In this document: positions 33,662 through 38,947 of the stretch, piece after piece | Numbering within the stretch: position 1 is the stretch's first letter | Layout of the letters: each line of letters opens with the position of its first letter | DNA from: Smittium mucronatum | Taxonomy: Eukaryota > Kickxellomycota > Harpellomycetes > Harpellales > Legeriomycetaceae | Length of the DNA: 38,947 nucleotides | Assembly: GCA_001953115.1 (NCBI GenBank) | Contig: LSSL01005473.1 | Location: forward strand, 1-38,947 | Reading direction: 5' to 3' | The notes under the pieces: generated by a model | Told to the model about the DNA's origin: nothing | Databases searched by the model: none | What the model saw: only the letters and a program-made list of their open reading frames with translations | Program-made: the position numbers and the translations under genes

Positions 33662-35109
33662 TCGATGAAAAGATGGTTCAAATTTCACTTAAATCAAATT
33701 GACTTGAATGAGATATCTTGACACAAAAAATTTTAATTTTTTTTACAAAACAACTCAAAAAGTTGAAAAATCGCACAACAGTACTCATCTCACACAATTT
33801 CTTTATATTGACCAATAATTTGGTAATAAGCTTGTTGATTTTTGTAAAATTATTATTTTCTGTTTATAGAAACAAATTTTCTATTCATATCTTGCTATTT
33901 AAATATTTATGAGAGATCCGGTTGTTTTTTTTTTTTTTTGAGGTTTCGTATTATTCAAGACGAATTTTCAATTATATATTTTTTCAAAAGTAGTAATTAA
34001 AATGGAGATAGTAATTTTTACTCTTCTTCATCGGATTATTATCTTTAAAAAAAAAAAGCACGACTATAGCTAGAAATTTCGAAAATTTTTATGGTTTAAT
34101 TTGAAGATTTTTTTGTCAAATAACAATAAATTTATTTGATGGAAAACATCATAACAAACTCAAAAATTTAATTCACAGTTATTTATTACTGTTTCAAAAA
34201 TCATAACCATAATCTTTTAAAGAAATTTACATTCTGAAGAGTTCTTGTTGTAGTTTTCTACTGGAATATTTAATGAAAAAAATAAAAATAAATTTTTTAT
34301 AAAGTCTTACGTCGATTATAATCTTTTAATTCCGTTTAGAATAGTAAAATAAATACAAAAAAACTAAACCAAAATGATCTTTAGGCCTGTATAAATTTAA
34401 AATTCTACGTTAAAAAAGTCTTCAATTTTTTTAAATAATGAAATATTCTTTAGACGATAGTAATGATAATATAATAGACATATACTACTCAAATTTATAC
34501 AAGTTATTTTTTTATTATAAATAATCAGCTGAGATATTGGAGTCAGTAAGAGAATTTATACTGGCGCAACTTACAAGCTTACATGTTTTGGATATCCCGA
34601 AATTAATATTAAAAAAAAATCCAATTTCAATCGGTATGTTTTAAAATTAAAATGAGGAATTACATCATGGGTAATTTATAATTTAAAAGAATTAATCGTT
34701 AAAAATTATTATGAATTTTTACCAGAAACTGTAACTTTCAGTAACTTACAATAAACATCCAAATCTGTCAGAAAATTCTTTTAAAATTCAACCAGGATAA
34801 ACTATTATTACAACAACTTAATTTATTTAATTTTTTTTTCAAGTTATCAATACATTTAAACTCAGCCGCTTGATGATTTTTACCTACTAAAGAAACTTAA
34901 GTCAAAATTTATTTTTGATAAGAAAAAAAATATATAATTAAGTGTGGAGAAAAAGGAGAGAATATAGATGATCTGATCAATGCAAGAAAAAAAATTTTCA
35001 AAGGAATTAAAATTGATATGAAGGAGCTAATTTATTTTCACCAAGCACGAAAAAATCGTTAGAAAAATTGGATTATACGATAAAAAAGTTTTAATTTTTT
35101 TAAAAAAAG
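33662..35109. other. AT-rich stretch with possible coding remains
   Basis: No intact gene. Two plus-strand stretches look slightly protein-like: a frame from 34438 (MKYSLDDSNDNIIDIYYSN, later REFILAQLTSLHVLDIP) and one near 34938-35060 (CGEKGENIDDLINARKK, MKELIYFHQARKN). Both are broken and I cannot assign a family; a decayed transposon gene is the likeliest source. Confidence 0.3.
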
Positions 35110-35415
35110 TCTAATATTAGGCTACCAACGCAATTCAGACCTTTTAGTGAAATAAAGACTTTTTTTGGCTACTATATTAATAATAATAAAAATCATGTTT
35201 TATGAGGTGATATAATAATTGGATATATTAATATTCAATTTTAGAAATTGAGAAAATGTATTTATTTTGGGATAAACGCTTTTAATTTAAAAATTTAGAA
35301 TCATTTGAAAATTGGTGTCATTTTCAAATAAATGTGGATTTATCAATTTAACATGTTTTATTCAATTTGGAACCAATTTCTAAATTTCCCAAAATTTTGA
35401 TATCAATATAATATC
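35110..35415 (+). repeat. Left arm of the 1.2-kb inverted-repeat element
   Basis: Pairs with 35962-36285. Identity is high from TTTATGAGGTGATATAAT (about 35200) to CATGTTTTATTCAA (about 35368) and lower outside. Differences include both transitions and transversions and small indels. Confidence 0.75.
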
Positions 35416-35961
35416 TAATTATTGATATCCGAATTTCGTTCTAAATTGAAACAAAATTTTCAAAATTCAGCTTCGGATTAAGCATTTTTAAATTTGGGAT
35501 AATTAATGAATCGCTTTTGATAATAAAGGAAGTAAGTTGTGAAATTTATTTTTTTGAATTATTGGTTTCATAAATTTCCAATATAAAGAAAAATTGTGAC
35601 AAAAATAAAAAATAAGTATGAGGCTTAATTTATGATGCTGAGAAGTTTAATTATATTACCCATCAGAAATAAATAAGACTTTAAATTAATCATTAAATTT
35701 GATAATTTGTTTATTTATACCTTATCTTTGTTTAAATTGTTAATTAAGGGTATTTTCAATACCAAAGTAACAAAAGTGAAAAAAAACTAATTGATAATTT
35801 TGGGATAAACACCGTAAAATATAATTAAACCTTGTTATAAAGCTTAAATAAAATAGTGTTGGAAAAAAATACAAATTTTTATTAATATTTTGCCCCAATA
35901 ATGAAAAAAATGCACGATTTCCGTTATCTGGAGCTTATAATGAAAAATCTGATGCAAACGT

Positions 35962-36285
35962 ATATTATTTTGATATTTTGATACAATTTTTGGGAAATTG
36001 AGAAATTAGGTTAAACTTGAATAAAACATGTCAAATTGATAAATTCACATTTATTTGAAAATGGCTCCAATTTTTCAATGATTCTGAAATTTTAAACTAA
36101 ACGCGTTTATCCCAAAATAAATACATAATCTCAATTTCTAAAATTGCATATTAATATATCCAATTATTATATCACCTCATAAAACATTTTAAAAAAATGA
36201 TTTTACTTTTTTTGATTTAGATAATAGCAAAAAAAGCCTTTATTTCGTTTAATGGCCTGAATTGTGTTGGTAATCTAGTTTAGAG
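35962..36285 (-). repeat. Right arm of the 1.2-kb inverted-repeat element
   Basis: Reverse complement of the left arm. The outer part includes the equivalent of CAATTCAG...AAATAAAG...CTTTTTTTGGCTA, showing that similarity continues beyond the core. Confidence 0.75.
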
Positions 36286-38039
36286 GCTTTAAAAATAAGT
36301 TTTCATATATTTTTGGGGGATATAGCTATTTCAAACCTAAAAACCCCTTTATACGATTACATAAGTTTGACTTGAGTACACTGAAACAATAAATTTCAAT
36401 TTATTCTTTGATTTTGGTGTTTTATTGTATATTATTTTTGAGGAGATGGATTTTTTTGGACAAATGTAGAGCGGTGGATTTAGAATCTCCGATTTTTAAT
36501 ATAATTTACAAATTTTTAAACTGAACTTATAATGTTTATATGACTAGTGAAGCTCAATAATTTTATGGTATATAATCTTCTTGGTATACATTTGAAGTGC
36601 TAAAAAAACTCTCATGTGTTTATAATTTGATATGATATCACAATAAGAACAGTTTAATAAACAAAAAAATTTAAGCGAATAAAGAACACATGTTAGATCT
36701 AAAGAAATGATGAGATTAATGCGGTATTATCGGGACTAAATTTCTATTTTTTCAAAAGAGCCCAACTACTGTTTTAATAATTTATTCTGTTTTAAATTTT
36801 TTTCTATTCTATATAAAAATAAAATAAATCCTTTACATGTGAATTTAAGCAAAAAATTGGAGTATAAAAATTACTATTGAAACATTATTTTTATTTGCAA
36901 ATGAAATTAGTTTCTTTTACTCGACGAAATTAACATTTATGTCAAAATAATAACAATATTAATAATAATCCAAAAAAGCCTTATATTTAATATTAACTGA
37001 AAATTTTATAAGTTATATTTATTGAGCTCATTAATAGTACTTATCAAGCTTTTTGCACAGTATTTATACTTTTTGGATTACATCTGGTATGTTTTAATAA
37101 ATTTTTTCCATTAAAAATCAGATAATTACACATCTCGCTTCTTTTGGTGCATAATTTTAATAGGATGGGGGATCGGTAAAAACTACGAAAAAAGCATTAT
37201 TAAAACACACACAAGACATATAAAATATTATTATTATAAACTGGAATGAATTCCTCTGTCTGTAAACCTGATGCATTCCTGGGTGAAACTGAAGTATTAC
37301 CTATCATCCAATATAATCCACCTACCACTGTTTCAAATATTATGTATGGATAAAGTTATGCAATATTGTGGTTTTATGTGTTTGTTGAAGGCTCGTTATA
37401 TAATTTTAAAGAAATATATCTTATTGGTGAATATTAAGTGATCTTACTTAAGACGAGAGTCGAATTTTTTTCAAGCCAAAATCGAAACTTTTTTTGTTTT
37501 TATTTTTAATATGTAAATTTGTGAAAAAAACGGGATAATTTTGTGTAGTTTTGTGGGTTAGTGGTGGTAAATTATCTTATTGCATTAATAAAATGGAAAA
37601 TATTTTTTGAAACTCGTGAGCGTGAAAACTGGTAGAACTTTCACAAAGAAAAAACTAACGAATTTTTGGTTAAACAGAACTTGTTTAGTTCTCATTATTA
37701 GAGCCCCAGTGGTAAATTGGACTATTTTTTTAGCTGTTTTTATCAAATTTATAGTATTTAAAAATACGCTCTGCTATAAATTTACTTTTGCGAAAAAATT
37801 TATGAATTTAACGAAAAAAATAATAACAGCTTAAATTAACTTATTTTATTTATAATTAAAAATGGAATTATTTGAAGGGATCGTTTATTTGTTTTTTTTT
37901 TGCCCCATATAACCCCAAATCCACCCCAAATTCAAACTTTTTACAAGATTTATATCTTTAAATATCTATTTTAATTTTTTCCAAAATTTAGTTCCTATCA
38001 TTTCATATTTTTATTTTTATTTTTATTTTTAAGCGATTT
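36286..38039. other. AT-rich stretch with one small GC-richer island
   Basis: Mostly background. At 37246-37353 a GC-richer island has a 35-codon frame (MNSSVCKPDAFLGETEVLPI...) with protein-like composition but no known match; it may be an exon or gene remnant. A 75-codon frame at 37607-37834 starts with a non-ATG codon and I do not support it. Confidence 0.4.
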
Positions 38040-38310
38040 TTTTTCTTCAAACTCAGCCTCACCACCAATATATTCATCAATCTCATCTTAAAACCCATTA
38101 CCAATCTCATTCCCAATCTCATTCTCAACTTAATCACAAATATATTTTACAATATCATTCTCAACATTAACCTCATCAACAATCCAATTCCCATTATCAT
38201 CCACAAACTCATCATCATTCACAATATAATTCCCAATCTAATTCCCATACTCATCTATAAAAATTTCCAATCCAAAATTCAAAATTTTATCCCATCAATC
38301 CTCAAGTCCA
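38040..38310 (-). repeat. G-poor degenerate repeat tract, possibly decayed acidic-repeat coding sequence
   Basis: On the plus strand, variants of CAATCTCATTCCCAATCTCA and TCATCA recur with very few G. Read on the minus strand it gives imperfect acidic repeats such as NEIGNEIGN, DDEFVDDNGNWIVDEV and DEIDEYIGGEAEFEEK, broken by stops at positions where a Glu codon would fit. It may be the remains of an acidic repeat protein or a simple-repeat expansion. Confidence 0.45.
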
Positions 38311-38947
38311 TTAAATAATAACGATATACAAAATATATGTGTGTGTGCAGAAGTCTCCTACACTCCGGGTTCTTTTGGAGGCTCAAGATGTCTGCTGTAC
38401 TGACTTGATTTTTAGTAGAAACTTATTTATTAAGTTAAGATTGTTATTATAGGTGTTATAATTACAATAAACTATAAAAAAATGGTCAATTAATTGTATT
38501 ATAAGTAATAATAAAATGGTAGGAAATTTGGTATTATCAATAACCCAAGAATTTTCAATGGATAAATTGGAAGTAAATATGTACTCTAAAAATTCCACAC
38601 TATGTTTTTGGTCTTTATTTATGGGTTTTTATACGCTTTAGCTATTAAGAGCCCTGTGTTTAAGTTTCTATGTTCAAGGGCTTTTCCCTAATATCATTTT
38701 TATAAATATCAAGCCTTTTTATATCCAGGGCTTTTAATTAGTTTTATTAAAAGTTAAACTCAGATCTCTATTGGTCTACTAAAACTATTACTGTTTTTAA
38801 CATCTGAATGAATAGATCTATAAAGAGAATATGCATTTGATTTCAATTCCAAACGCAAAACCACTTCCATATATTTATATTCCATACTAAATTCAAAAAA
38901 AAAAAATTAGCCTTTCCTAGTCATTGTTCTTAATGAAAGTTTCATCA
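38311..38947. other. AT-rich end of the window
   Basis: A GTGTGTG run near 38340 and a GC-richer stretch at 38345-38400 precede ordinary AT-rich sequence. A phrase related to GAGCCCTGTGTTTAAG / AAGGGCTTTTCC / CCAGGGCTTTTAATTAG recurs loosely (38648-38745). No gene supported. Confidence 0.4.

Larger units (their letters stand above)
35110..36285. mobile_element. Inverted-repeat element, about 1.2 kb (MITE or foldback type)
   Basis: Arms at about 35110-35415 and 35962-36285 are reverse complements with moderate divergence, around an AT-rich loop of about 550 bp. The best-kept block runs from TTTTATGAGGTGATATAATA through TTTTGGGATAAACGC to AATTTATCAATTT. No transposase is visible, so a non-autonomous element is the best guess. 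Outer ends and target duplication are not resolved. A partial copy of the TTTTGGGATAAAC motif also occurs inside the loop near 35799. Confidence 0.75.

Overview
The window looks like nuclear DNA of a fungus. It holds a mitochondrial complex I gene split by short spliceosomal introns (about 68-93 nt, GT...AG, one with a TACTAAT-type branch site), a GPI-anchored Ser/Ala-rich wall-type protein, a fungal-type cytochrome b5 protein and a eukaryotic tRNA with internal A and B boxes. The lineage below 'fungus' cannot be fixed from this sequence. Exons are of balanced composition; everything after about 6 kb is extremely AT-rich.

Layout. Positions 1-5905 are a compact gene block. Three minus-strand genes lie in tandem: the N-terminus of a probable Dre2/anamorsin (1-201), the complete five-exon 51-kDa FMN/NADH subunit of complex I (686-2411, 475 aa), and a small cytochrome b5-domain protein of the Irc21/NCB5OR type (3125 to about 3881). 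A divergent plus-strand gene (4863-5905, 319 aa) encodes a secreted, GPI-anchored protein with a Ser/Ala and Asp/Ser low-complexity stalk and a DUF7137-like domain. The about 1-kb divergent promoter carries three copies of one GC-rich decamer. All three minus-strand products are redox or Fe-S related, but common regulation is not shown.

From about 6 kb to the end (33 kb) I can support only one intact gene, a tRNA-Gly(GCC) at 20709-20779. The rest is AT-rich DNA with an 860-bp nearly G-free pyrimidine tract (21.16-22.02 kb), a broken pogo/Tigger-type transposon (about 22.58-24.35 kb), a 9.1-kb Mutator-like element with two 1.1-kb terminal inverted repeats and a decayed MULE transposase (24.53-33.66 kb), a 1.2-kb inverted-repeat element (35.11-36.29 kb) and a decayed G-poor repeat tract (38.04-38.31 kb).

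The most interesting signal is how the transposons have decayed. The seven outermost differences between the two Mutator arms are all G:C/T:A transversions. Conserved transposase residues have been replaced in ways single G-to-T or C-to-A changes explain (Asp to Tyr, Thr to Asn, Arg to Ile). This is not the C-to-T pattern of repeat-induced point mutation (RIP), and may point to a different mutational process in this AT-rich compartment.
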